Positions 8,042 through 16,282 of a DNA stretch of 49,807 nt are shown piece after piece. Position numbers and translations under genes: made by a program. The stretch covers positions 1-49,807 of the forward strand of contig NZ_JACJLE010000028.1 in NCBI RefSeq assembly GCF_016901995.1. Reading direction: 5' to 3'. A model generated the notes under the pieces. It saw only the letters and a program-made list of their open reading frames with translations, was not told the origin of the DNA and searched no databases. This DNA comes from Bacteroides caecigallinarum (lineage in GTDB: Bacteria > Bacteroidota > Bacteroidia > Bacteroidales > Bacteroidaceae). Within the stretch, counting starts at the first letter, position 1. Each line of letters opens with the position of its first letter.

Positions 8042-10825
8042 TTAGTGCGCTTCAAGCCAATTTTGACCCCAACCACAGTCTGCAAGCAAAGGTACTTTCA
8101 TTTTGTAAGCAGCCTCCATTTCGGATATCACAATTTGCTGCACTTTTTCCTTTTCTTCTCTCAACACGCTGAAATTGAGTTCGTCGTGTACCTGTAGTAT
8201 CATTTTAGACTTGATGCCTTCGTCCATGAAGCGTTTGTATATTCTTATCATGGCTACTTTGATAATATCGGCTGCACTACCCTGAATAGGGGCGTTAATT
8301 GCATTTCGTTCGGCATACCCTCTAACAACGGCATTTCTTGAGTTTATGTCAGGAAGATACCTTTTGCGCTTGAAAATTGTCTCAATGTAACCTTTGTCCC
8401 TTGCAGAACGTATGCTTTCGTCCATATAGGCTTTTACTTTCGGATAGTTTTCGAAATATCCGTCAATAAGTTCCTTGGCTTCTTTGCGATCTACATTCAG
8501 ACGTTCCGCAAGCCCGAAGACAGAAATACCGTATATAATTCCGAAGTTCGCAGTCTTAGCCTTGCTTCTTTGCTCTCTGGTCACTTCGTCTATATTTATC
8601 TTATATATTTTGGCTGCGGTTGCCGCATGAATATCCTGCTCCTCTCTGAATGCTTCAATCATATTGTCGTCTTCACTCAGGTGTGCCATTATTCTAAGCT
8701 CTATCTGAGAATAGTCGGCAGAAAAGAATTCGCATCCGTCATCTGGGATAAATGCTTTTCTGATTTCTTTTCCGTCATCGTCTCTGACAGGAATGTTCTG
8801 CAGGTTAGGATTGCTTGAGCTTAATCGTCCTGTAGCAGTTACTGTTTGGTTGAAAGATGTATGTATCCTTCCTGTCTTCGGGTTGATAAGTTCAGGCAGT
8901 GCATCTACATATGTACTGAGCAGTTTTTTCAATCCTCTGTAGTCAAGAATTTTTTCTACTATCTGATGTTTGCCTTTCAGACTTTCCAGAACCTCTTCCG
9001 ATGTTACGTATTGTCCTGTCTTGGTTTTCTTGGCTTTTTCTACAATCTTAAGTCTGTCGAAAAGAACTTCGCCTACCTGTTTAGGGGAAGATACATTGAA
9101 TTCCATTCCTGCTAGCTTGTAGATTTCTTCTTCTATTTCGCGCATTCTTATGGTGAAATGTCTGGAAGTTTCTTTCAGGGCCTCGGTATCAATTCTCACT
9201 CCGTTTCTTTCGATGTATGCAAGCACAGGAACAAGTGGCATCTCTATTTCTTCAAACAGTTCTTTCACACCGTTAGTCTCAAGTTCCTTTTCAAGAATGT
9301 TTTTAAGTTTGAGCGTTACGTCTGCATCCTCGCATGCATATTTATATATATCGGTAGGGGAGAGGTCGCGCATGTTCCGTTGGTTCTTTCCTTTTGCACC
9401 TATCAGCTCTTCTATCTTTATGGTGTCATATTTAAGATATACTTCAGCCAGGTAGTCCATGCCATGATGCAGTTCTGGCTGCAACACGTAATGAGCAATC
9501 ATGGTGTCGAACATCTGTCCTTTAATGCTGACTCCATAATTGCCAAGGACAATCATATCATATTTTATATTTTGTCCTACCTTTATGGATTTTTCATTTT
9601 CGAATACAGGTTTGAACTTATCGACGATTTTTTGAGCTTCTTCCCTGTCTTGCGGAACAGGAACATAAAAAGCCTGGTTTTCTTTGTAACTGAAGCTCAT
9701 TCCTACCAGTTCTGCGCTCATTGCGTCGGTGCCTGTAGTCTCAGTATCTAGACTGATAATTTCCTTTGTAAGGATTATTCTTAAAAAATCGTTTATTTTA
9801 TCCTCTGTATCAATGAGTTGATAGTCATAATCGGTGTCTTCAAGCCTTTTGAGACTTGAATTTTTCTGTTCTTCCGTATTGTCGTCGGCAAAAAATCCAA
9901 AGAGATCGCCTTGGAGTGCCTGTTTTTCGGGTGCCGGTTTTGCTGCCGGCTTTTTGTCGGATTTGAATACCCTTTCCAATAGGGTACGGAATTCCAGCTC
10001 CTCGAAAATGCTTCTGAGTTTTTCCTCATCCGGAGTTTCACGTTTCAGCGAATCCATGTCAAGTTCGATAGGAACGTCAGTTTTTATAGTGGCGAGGAAC
10101 TTAGAGAATTTTATCTTTTCGACATTCGATTCTACCTTTGTCTTTATAGCCCCTTTCAACTGGTCTGTATGTTCAAGCAGGTTTTCTATGCTTCCGAATT
10201 CCGAGATAAGTTTCTGGGCGGTTTTCTCGCCAACGCCAGGACACCCCGGTATATTGTCTGACGAGTCACCCATAAGTCCAAGCATATCGATTACCTGACT
10301 GGTAGATTCTATATTGAATTTTGCTTTTACTTCTTCGATACCCATTATGTCGAATTCCTTGTCGCCATACTTAGGTCTGTACATGAATACGTTCTCGCTT
10401 ACCAGCTGACCGTAGTCTTTATCGGGAGTCATCATATAAGTTGTGATACCTCTTTTGCCGGCCTCGGTGGCAAGTGTGCCGATAACGTCGTCAGCTTCGT
10501 ATCCCGGAACTTCCAGTATAGGAATCTTGTAAGCTCTGATTATATCCTTTATAATAGGAACTGACAATCGTATTGCTTCAGGAGTTTCTTCTCTCTGTGC
10601 TTTGTATTCCTTGTATGCTTCGTGTCTGAATGTCGGACCTGATGGGTCGAAAGCTACACCGATATGGGTAGGCGATTCTTTTTTCAATACATCTTCAAGT
10701 GTATTTACAAAACCCAGGATAGCCGATGTGTTGAAACCTTTCGAGTTTATTCTGGGACTTTTGATTAATGCGTAATATGCACGGTAGATTAATGCGTAGG
10801 CATCGAGTAGAAAAAGTTTATCCAT
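8042..10825 (-). CDS. polA: DNA polymerase I
   Basis: A 927-residue three-domain DNA polymerase I for Okazaki fragment processing and repair synthesis. The N-terminal 5' nuclease domain spans about 1-290 (EADDVIGTLA, then GDSSDNIPGCPGVGEKTA). A 3'-5' exonuclease domain at about 330-510 retains the acidic motif DTETTG, so proofreading looks intact, unlike in many Gram-positive homologues. The polymerase domain at 540-927 has motif A DYSQIELR, motif B RSKAKTANFGIIYG and motif C VHDEL. The length equals that of the E. coli enzyme. It is transcribed divergently from the polyprenyl synthase gene. Confidence 0.98.
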   Translation of the reverse strand: MDKLFLLDAYALIYRAYYALIKSPRINSKGFNTSAILGFVNTLEDVLKKESPTHIGVAFDPSGPTFRHEAYKEYKAQREETPEAIRLSVPIIKDIIRAYKIPILEVPGYEADDVIGTLATEAGKRGITTYMMTPDKDYGQLVSENVFMYRPKYGDKEFDIMGIEEVKAKFNIESTSQVIDMLGLMGDSSDNIPGCPGVGEKTAQKLISEFGSIENLLEHTDQLKGAIKTKVESNVEKIKFSKFLATIKTDVPIELDMDSLKRETPDEEKLRSIFEELEFRTLLERVFKSDKKPAAKPAPEKQALQGDLFGFFADDNTEEQKNSSLKRLEDTDYDYQLIDTEDKINDFLRIILTKEIISLDTETTGTDAMSAELVGMSFSYKENQAFYVPVPQDREEAQKIVDKFKPVFENEKSIKVGQNIKYDMIVLGNYGVSIKGQMFDTMIAHYVLQPELHHGMDYLAEVYLKYDTIKIEELIGAKGKNQRNMRDLSPTDIYKYACEDADVTLKLKNILEKELETNGVKELFEEIEMPLVPVLAYIERNGVRIDTEALKETSRHFTIRMREIEEEIYKLAGMEFNVSSPKQVGEVLFDRLKIVEKAKKTKTGQYVTSEEVLESLKGKHQIVEKILDYRGLKKLLSTYVDALPELINPKTGRIHTSFNQTVTATGRLSSSNPNLQNIPVRDDDGKEIRKAFIPDDGCEFFSADYSQIELRIMAHLSEDDNMIEAFREEQDIHAATAAKIYKINIDEVTREQRSKAKTANFGIIYGISVFGLAERLNVDRKEAKELIDGYFENYPKVKAYMDESIRSARDKGYIETIFKRKRYLPDINSRNAVVRGYAERNAINAPIQGSAADIIKVAMIRIYKRFMDEGIKSKMILQVHDELNFSVLREEKEKVQQIVISEMEAAYKMKVPLLADCGWGQNWLEAH

Positions 10826-10893
10826 ATAGTGTGAATTAATAATGAAATTTCATGTAAAAGTACAAAAAAATACCGTATTCCCCGTTTTATTAT

Positions 10894-10901
10894 TACTTTT
10901 G
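10894..10901 (+). promoter_or_regulatory. -7 box that fixes the polyprenyl synthase start
   Basis: TACTTTTG matches TAnnTTTG on the plus strand 18 bases before the ATG at 10920. Because it lies downstream of the earlier in-frame ATG at 10842, it argues that the earlier codon is not used. No TTTG stands at the expected -33 position. Confidence 0.5.
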
Positions 10902-10919
10902 TACGCTAATTTATTCCCG

Positions 10920-11894
10920 ATGAACACAGTAGATATAATAAAACAACCTATTACAAATGAGTTGGAGGCTTTCAGAGAGCTATTCGTTTCGTCATTAAAG
11001 AGTGATAATCCGCTTCTTGACAATGTGCTTGCATATATCAAGAATAGGAGTGGCAAGATGATGAGACCGATATTGGTTATGCTTGTTGCCAAAGCTTATG
11101 GCGTTATAGATGATTCGGTAAGGCATGTAGCTCTGTCGCTTGAATTGCTTCATACGGCAAGTCTTGTTCATGATGATGTGGTGGATGAGAGTAGTGAACG
11201 TAGGGGACAGCAGTCTGTAAATGCTGTTTATAATAACAAACTTTCGGTTCTGGTTGGCGATTATATCCTGGCTACTTGTTTGAAACATGCCTCATTGACC
11301 AAAAACATCAAGCTGGTTGAACTGGTGTCCGATCTTGGTCAGGATCTTTCTTTGGGTGAAGTGATACAGTTGGCCAATCTTTCGAACAAGGAATTCTCAG
11401 AAGAAGATTATTTCAATGTAATACGCAGAAAAACTGCAGCGTTGTTTGCTGCTGCTGCAGAGTGTGGAGCAGTTGCTGTAGGAGCATCGGAAAAAGAGGT
11501 TGAATGTGCAGCATCATTTGGAGAGATGCTTGGTATTGCATTTCAGATAAAGGATGATATCTTTGATTATTTTGAAGATGAAAACATAGGAAAGCCTACC
11601 GGAAACGATATGGTTGAAGGTAAACTTACCCTGCCTGCAATATATGTCCTGAATAAGATGAATGATGAATCCTTGAATGCTTTGGCCTTGCGCATAAGAG
11701 GAATGAATGCCACCAAAGACGAAATCCTGTCGTTTGTTGAGACGGTTAAAAAAGAGGGTGGGATAGAGTATGCCGATAAGGTTATGCGTGACTATAGAAA
11801 CAAGGCGCTAGACTTATTGCCTGAATATATACCACAGGATATAAGGCTTGCATTGACTGCTTATATTGATTATGTAATTGACAGAAAGAAATAA
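10920..11894 (+). CDS. All-trans polyprenyl diphosphate synthase
   Basis: A 324-residue trans-isoprenyl diphosphate synthase that extends farnesyl or geranylgeranyl diphosphate with isopentenyl units. In Bacteroidales this most likely makes the side chain of menaquinone. Both aspartate-rich motifs are present: the first as HDDVVDESSERRG, the second as KDDIFDYFED. The frame is open from an ATG at 10842, but the extra 26 residues are hydrophobic and untypical. The family-like start MNTVDIIKQPI begins at 10920, just after a -7 promoter box, so that start is chosen. A bidirectional terminator follows within a few bases of the stop codon. Confidence 0.92.
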   Translation: MNTVDIIKQPITNELEAFRELFVSSLKSDNPLLDNVLAYIKNRSGKMMRPILVMLVAKAYGVIDDSVRHVALSLELLHTASLVHDDVVDESSERRGQQSVNAVYNNKLSVLVGDYILATCLKHASLTKNIKLVELVSDLGQDLSLGEVIQLANLSNKEFSEEDYFNVIRRKTAALFAAAAECGAVAVGASEKEVECAASFGEMLGIAFQIKDDIFDYFEDENIGKPTGNDMVEGKLTLPAIYVLNKMNDESLNALALRIRGMNATKDEILSFVETVKKEGGIEYADKVMRDYRNKALDLLPEYIPQDIRLALTAYIDYVIDRKK

Positions 11895-11920
11895 AAAAAG
11901 GACGGGAAACCGTCCTTTTT
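11895..11920. terminator. Bidirectional terminator between polyprenyl synthase and deoC
   Basis: AAAAAGGACGG (11895-11905) and CCGTCCTTTTT (11910-11920) pair perfectly around a GAAA tetraloop. T runs follow on both strands, so it can stop both converging genes. Confidence 0.93.
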
Positions 11921-11934
11921 CGTTTTATGTAGAT

Positions 11935-12897
11935 TTAGAAGAACTTGATGTCTTCACCTGTTATGTCCGAAAGTAAAAGGTTTGCAAGACGACTTGTTCC
12001 GAGGCGGAATAGTCCCTCGTTCAGCCATTCTTCTCCAAGTACTTCTTTGGCTATTGTATAATATTTCAAGGCATCTTCCACTGTATTGATACCTCCGGCA
12101 GCTTTAAAACCGATCTTTATTCCTGTTTCAAGGAAATATTCCTTTATTGCCTTACACATTATAAAAGCAGCCTCTGGAGTTGCTCCTATGCTTTCCTTTC
12201 CGGTAGAAGTCTTGATGAAGTCAGCGCCTGCATACATCGCCAGGATAGAAGCTTTCTTTATGTTTGAAGCGCTTCCCAGTACTCCTGTCTCAAGTATTAC
12301 TTTCAGTGGCTTTTCTCCACAAACGGCTTTCAGCTCCTCTATTTCGTCGCACATTCCCTCGTAATCTCCGCTAAGGAATTTGCCTACCGGCATAACGATA
12401 TCTATCTCGTCGGCGCCTGCGTGTATAGCCATGGCTGTTTCGGCTACTTTGACTTCGGTGAATGTCTGTGATGACGGGAAGCCTCCTGAAACACATGCTA
12501 TCTTGACGTCGTCCGCTTCCAGAGCGTCGTTCACAATTTCTGCCATATTAGGGTAAACACAGACTGCGGCAACGTTTTTCAGGTCAGGATATTTGTCAAC
12601 AAACTCATTAACCTTCTCTGTGAATTTAAGTATGCTTTCTTCGCTGTCTGTACATTTCAGACTTGTAAGGTCTATGCAATTGAATAAAAATTTCTTTACA
12701 TCTTTTGTATTGTTCTCATGAAGATATTTATTCAGAATATTATCCGTTGCATAAGTTATTTCATCGTCCTTTATGGCGGTGTTATACTTGTTCAGTGCCT
12801 CTGTGTATTTATCACTTGTAGGCATCTCATGTTCATGCTCGTGGTCATGTTCCTGTTCAAAATCGTAGATGTTTTCTTCGTTGTAACTCATAAGCAT
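11935..12897 (-). CDS. deoC: Deoxyribose-phosphate aldolase with His/Glu-rich N-terminus
   Basis: A 320-residue class I aldolase that splits 2-deoxyribose 5-phosphate into glyceraldehyde 3-phosphate and acetaldehyde, allowing carbon recovery from deoxynucleosides. The Schiff-base lysine is Lys229 in DFIKTSTGK, with Lys265 in KAAGGI and Asp166 in EIDIVMP completing the catalytic set. The E. coli enzyme has 259 residues. The extra length here is an N-terminal extension with an unusual acidic and histidine stretch, EQEHDHEHEHE, at 14-24. The start overlaps the mazG-like stop by one base (TAATG), implying translational coupling. A second in-frame Met two codons later (12891) is an alternative start. 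It is the last gene of the apt-uvrC-dtd-mazG-deoC unit. Confidence 0.95.
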   Translation of the reverse strand: MLMSYNEENIYDFEQEHDHEHEHEMPTSDKYTEALNKYNTAIKDDEITYATDNILNKYLHENNTKDVKKFLFNCIDLTSLKCTDSEESILKFTEKVNEFVDKYPDLKNVAAVCVYPNMAEIVNDALEADDVKIACVSGGFPSSQTFTEVKVAETAMAIHAGADEIDIVMPVGKFLSGDYEGMCDEIEELKAVCGEKPLKVILETGVLGSASNIKKASILAMYAGADFIKTSTGKESIGATPEAAFIMCKAIKEYFLETGIKIGFKAAGGINTVEDALKYYTIAKEVLGEEWLNEGLFRLGTSRLANLLLSDITGEDIKFF

Positions 12898-13217
12898 TAT
12901 AGTTTTGGATTGTTTTTATGTCTGTCTTTATCTCTTGAAGTTTTCTTTTCGATGTTCTTCTTGAATGCTTCAGTAAGGTTCACGCCTGTCTGGTTTGCCA
13001 GGCAGAGCAGTACCCATAATACATCGGCCATTTCGTCTGCCGGATCCTGGTTTTCGCCTTCTTTGAACGACTGGTCGCCGTATTTTCTTGACATCACTCT
13101 GGCCAGTTCTCCAACCTCTTCGGTAAGAACCGCCATATTGGTAAGTTCGCTGAAGTATCTTACTCCGTATTCCTTTATCCAGTTGTCAACTGTTTTCTGG
13201 GCTTCATCAAGTGTCAT
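12897..13217 (-). CDS. MazG-like nucleotide pyrophosphohydrolase
   Basis: A 106-residue all-alpha NTP pyrophosphatase of the MazG/dUTPase-like superfamily. These enzymes hydrolyse (d)NTPs to the monophosphate and pyrophosphate and help clear damaged nucleotides. The metal-binding pattern EExxE is seen at 33-37 (TEEVGELA) and the partner ExxD at 62-65 (DEMADVLWVLL). The single-domain length fits the short MazG-like group, not the two-domain E. coli MazG. It is coupled to deoC by a one-base overlap. Upstream, the gap to dtd carries intergenic repeat site C. Substrate preference cannot be read from sequence. Confidence 0.88.
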   Translation of the reverse strand: MTLDEAQKTVDNWIKEYGVRYFSELTNMAVLTEEVGELARVMSRKYGDQSFKEGENQDPADEMADVLWVLLCLANQTGVNLTEAFKKNIEKKTSRDKDRHKNNPKL

Positions 13218-13249
13218 ATTTTTTGAGTTTTTTGGTTCTTGAGTTTTTG

Positions 13250-13314
13250 AGTTACTAGTTGACTAGTTGACAAGTTGACGAGGTTACCATCCGGATGGAG
13301 AGCCTTGTCAACTA
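13250..13314. repeat. Dispersed intergenic repeat, site C
   Basis: ACTAGTTGACTAGTTGACAA units lead into GTTGACGAGGTT, the core CCATCCGGATGG (13288-13299) and AGCCTTGTCAAC on the far side. It occupies the gap between dtd and the mazG-like gene, inside an apparent operon. Confidence 0.85.
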
Positions 13315-13318
13315 AGAT

Positions 13319-13771
13319 TCATTCCTTATTTTTAGAGTCGATTAAAATAGTAACAGGACCGTTGTTAAGCAGCTCTACTTTCATGTCTGCCCCGAATTCA
13401 CCTGTGCCAACTTCTTTACCCAATGCCTTGCTTACTTCGCAGCAGAAGTATTCATAGAGTGGGATAGCGGTCTCATGTCCGGCAGCTCTGATGTACGATG
13501 GTCTGTTTCCTTTCTTTGTAGAAGCCATAAGAGTGAATTGGCTTACGATTAGAATCTCACCGTTTATGTCCATGATAGATTTGTTCATCACTCCGTTTTC
13601 ATCGTCGAACACTCTCAGTCCGATAACCTTTTTGCACAGCCAGTCGGCATCTTCTTTAGTGTCGGCTTCCTCTATACCTACAAGTATCATGAAACCTTCC
13701 TTTATTGCCGATTTGCACACGCCGTTTATGGTTACCGATGCATGGCTTACTCTCTGTATAACTAGTCTCAT
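13319..13771 (-). CDS. dtd: D-aminoacyl-tRNA deacylase
   Basis: A 150-residue DTD that removes D-amino acids (and glycine mischarged on tRNA-Ala) from tRNAs, protecting translation. Both signatures are present: SQFTL at 77-81 and the Gly-cisPro motif NGPVTI at 137-142. The first residues MRLVIQRVSHASV are those of the family. It starts 12 bases after uvrC ends on the same strand, so the two are very likely cotranscribed with apt upstream. Confidence 0.96.
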   Translation of the reverse strand: MRLVIQRVSHASVTINGVCKSAIKEGFMILVGIEEADTKEDADWLCKKVIGLRVFDDENGVMNKSIMDINGEILIVSQFTLMASTKKGNRPSYIRAAGHETAIPLYEYFCCEVSKALGKEVGTGEFGADMKVELLNNGPVTILIDSKNKE

Positions 13772-13783
13772 ATTCTGATAAAA

Positions 13784-15610
13784 TTATTCCTTGTTTAATT
13801 CCTCTTTTACGGCCTTTGCAGAGGCTTCTCCTACAACTTTGGATAATTCCTCTATGCTGGTTTCCTTTATTCGTCTGACGCTCTTAAAAGCCTTCAGAAG
13901 CGCCGTTTTCTTTTTCTCTCCGATACCCTTGATGTTGTCCAGTGCCGATGCTATCTGGCTCTTGCTTCTCTTGTCGCGATGGAAGGTGATGGCAAATCTG
14001 TGCACTTCGTCCTGAATGTTTTCAAGCAGATGGAATAGGGGAGTTCCCTGTTTTATTCCTATGGTCTGCGGTGGAAAACCGGCAAGCACTTCCGATGTCC
14101 TGTGGCGGTTGTCTTTTGCTAGTCCCACGATTGGAATATTGAGGTGAAGCTCGTCTTCTATTACCTGTCTTACAACTTCCATCTGTCCTTTTCCACCATC
14201 TGTCAGAATAACGTCCGGCAGTTCGCCCTGCTCGTCCAAAATACGTGTATATCTTCGTCTCACCACTTCCTGCATCGAAGCATAATCGTCCGGACCTTCT
14301 ACTGTTTTTATTATATATTTTCTGTAGTCCTTTTTGCTCGGTTTCGCTTTCTTGAAAACTACGCAAGCTGCTACGGCGTCGGAGCCCTGAATGTTGGAGT
14401 TGTCGAAACATTCTATATGTACAGGCATTTTCTCCAGGTGAAGCTGTTCCTGAATCTCCTTCATCAGCCTTACACTCCTCTGCTCCGGATTAAGCTTTTC
14501 TGCCTGCTTCAGGCGATCTACTTTATACTGTTTTACGTTCAGAATAGACAGTTCCAAAAGATGTTTTTTGTCGCCTCTTTGTGGCACTGTAAATGTCACT
14601 CCGTTCATTTCCATATCCAGTTCGAACGGAACAATAATTTCTTTCGATTTGCTCTGGTATCTTTCGCGCATCTCCACAATACCCAGCTGGAGCAGTTCCT
14701 CTTTCGTCTCGTTCATCCGCACTTTATATTCGAAAGTGAATGCCTGGTTTATGCATCCGTTCGTGATGTGCAGATAGTTGATATATGCCACTCCCTCGTC
14801 AGTTTCTATAGAGAATACATCGATGTTGTGAAGTATTGAACTTACCACCTCGCTCTTCGATCTGTAGCTTTCCACCAGGTCGTATTTCAGCTTTATCTTA
14901 TGTGCTTCTTCAAACTTAAGTTCGCTTGCCAGCTTCTGCATCTCGTCCATCAGCATGTCGCTTATGATTCGCGTATTACCTTTCAGAATCTCTTTTATTT
15001 CTGCTATCTGCTTCATGTATTCTTCGTGGCTTTGAAGTCCTATACATGGCCCTTTGCAGTTCTTGATATGATATTCCAGGCAAACCTTGAATTTCCCTTG
15101 CGATATGTTTTCAGGTGTAAGTGCCAGATGACAAGTGCGCAGATTATAGAGTTTCTTTATAAGCTCCAATACTGCCATCATTGAAGGAACGTGGCTGTAA
15201 GGACCGAAGTATGTACCTTCTTTTCTGATTATCTTCCGTGTCTTGAAAACACGTGGAAAATGCTCGTTGCTGATGCAGATAGAAGGGTAGCTCTTGTCGT
15301 CTTTAAGCAGGACGTTGTATCGTGGCTTATATTTTTTGATCAGGTTATTTTCCAGCAATAATGCATCCTCCTCTGAGTTTACCACGATGTATTTTATATC
15401 CGCAATCTTGCTTACCAGAATCCTTGTCTTTGCCGATTGGTGCTCCTTTGCAAAATACGAATATACGCGTCTTTTCAAGTTCTTTGCCTTACCCACATAA
15501 ATGATAGTACCTTCGGTGTTCAGGTATTGATAAATCCCTGGACTGTCCGGCAGGTTCAAGACAATTCCCCTAAGATAATCGCTGGTTTTAAGTTCCTCTT
15601 TCGAATCCAT
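13784..15610 (-). CDS. uvrC: Excinuclease ABC subunit C
   Basis: UvrC makes both incisions around DNA damage after loading by UvrAB. The 608-residue protein has the GIY-YIG nuclease domain at about 20-100 (GIYQYLN, then IIYVGKAKNLKRRV), a UVR motif near 215-245 for UvrB contact, and an RNase H-like 3' or 5' incision domain (ECFDNSNIQG, ILTDGGKGQM, HRFAITFHR). A helix-hairpin-helix region ends the protein (IKGIGEKKKTALLKAF). The length is typical. It follows apt by 17 bases and precedes dtd by 12. Confidence 0.98.
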   Translation of the reverse strand: MDSKEELKTSDYLRGIVLNLPDSPGIYQYLNTEGTIIYVGKAKNLKRRVYSYFAKEHQSAKTRILVSKIADIKYIVVNSEEDALLLENNLIKKYKPRYNVLLKDDKSYPSICISNEHFPRVFKTRKIIRKEGTYFGPYSHVPSMMAVLELIKKLYNLRTCHLALTPENISQGKFKVCLEYHIKNCKGPCIGLQSHEEYMKQIAEIKEILKGNTRIISDMLMDEMQKLASELKFEEAHKIKLKYDLVESYRSKSEVVSSILHNIDVFSIETDEGVAYINYLHITNGCINQAFTFEYKVRMNETKEELLQLGIVEMRERYQSKSKEIIVPFELDMEMNGVTFTVPQRGDKKHLLELSILNVKQYKVDRLKQAEKLNPEQRSVRLMKEIQEQLHLEKMPVHIECFDNSNIQGSDAVAACVVFKKAKPSKKDYRKYIIKTVEGPDDYASMQEVVRRRYTRILDEQGELPDVILTDGGKGQMEVVRQVIEDELHLNIPIVGLAKDNRHRTSEVLAGFPPQTIGIKQGTPLFHLLENIQDEVHRFAITFHRDKRSKSQIASALDNIKGIGEKKKTALLKAFKSVRRIKETSIEELSKVVGEASAKAVKEELNKE

Positions 15611-15627
15611 TATTGCTGAAAAAATAT

Positions 15628-16152
15628 TTAGAGTTCAAGTATCGTTGTGACGTCAACATCTGAAGGGAAAGCCTTTCTTCCGTTAAGGTCTTTCAGCTCT
15701 ATAACGAAGTTGATATATGTTTCTTTTGCTCCGGCTTTCTTAACCAGTCTGTGTGTAGCTGCCATAGTTCCGCCTGTGGCAAGAAGGTCGTCGTGAAGTA
15801 ATACCACATCGTCTTCGCTGATGGCATCCTTATGAAGTTGGATAGTGTCAGTTCCGTATTCCTTTTCGTAAGTCTCTTCAATTACTTCTGCCGGAAGTTT
15901 TCCTGGCTTGCGGGCCATGATAAAACCGGCTCCAAGTCTTGCAGCCAAAGCACCGCCAAGGATAAATCCTCTTGACTCGATTCCTACGACTTTAGTGATG
16001 CCTTTGTCCTTATACATTTCATACAGCTCGTCTATCAGACCGCTAAGGCACTCGCTGTTTTTGAATAGGGTGGTAACGTCATAGAACAGAATTCCCGGCT
16101 TTGGGAAGTCTGGAATCTCACGGAGGTTCTTTCTTAAAGTTTCTTTGTTCAT
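15628..16152 (-). CDS. apt: Adenine phosphoribosyltransferase
   Basis: A 174-residue purine salvage enzyme that joins adenine and PRPP to form AMP. The PRPP-binding motif is at about 116-129 (VVLLHDDLLATGGT), and the family's ESRGFILGGALA segment lies at 59-70. It appears to be the first gene of apt-uvrC-dtd-mazG-deoC. The 130-base gap upstream, to mnmG, holds a 9-bp inverted repeat (TTAAAGTTT/AAACTTTAA, 16179-16213) and a parS-type site, but no clear promoter match. Confidence 0.97.
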   Translation of the reverse strand: MNKETLRKNLREIPDFPKPGILFYDVTTLFKNSECLSGLIDELYEMYKDKGITKVVGIESRGFILGGALAARLGAGFIMARKPGKLPAEVIEETYEKEYGTDTIQLHKDAISEDDVVLLHDDLLATGGTMAATHRLVKKAGAKETYINFVIELKDLNGRKAFPSDVDVTTILEL

Positions 16153-16261
16153 TGGTTTTGATTTTATTTGTTCAAGCCTTAAAGTTTTACGTTAACCATA
16201 CTTTAAACTTTAATGCGTTTTCCTTTATTTACAGTGATTTGCGGGTAATCCTTAAACAAAT

Positions 16262-16277
16262 TGTTTCACGTGAAACA
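16262..16277. promoter_or_regulatory. parS-type ParB binding site
   Basis: TGTTTCACGTGAAACA is a perfect 16-base palindrome and matches the chromosomal parS consensus TGTTNCACGTGAAACA. It is located 5 bases beyond the mnmG stop codon in the mnmG-apt gap. ParB (Spo0J) would bind it, spread, and load condensin for chromosome segregation. Such sites usually cluster near the replication origin. Confidence 0.88.
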
Positions 16278-16282
16278 TCGTT

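Noticed and set aside
10842-10919. Longer start for the polyprenyl synthase (26 extra residues)
   Set aside because: The extension is untypical for the family, and a -7 promoter box at 10894-10901 lies inside it; the start at 10920 fits homologues.
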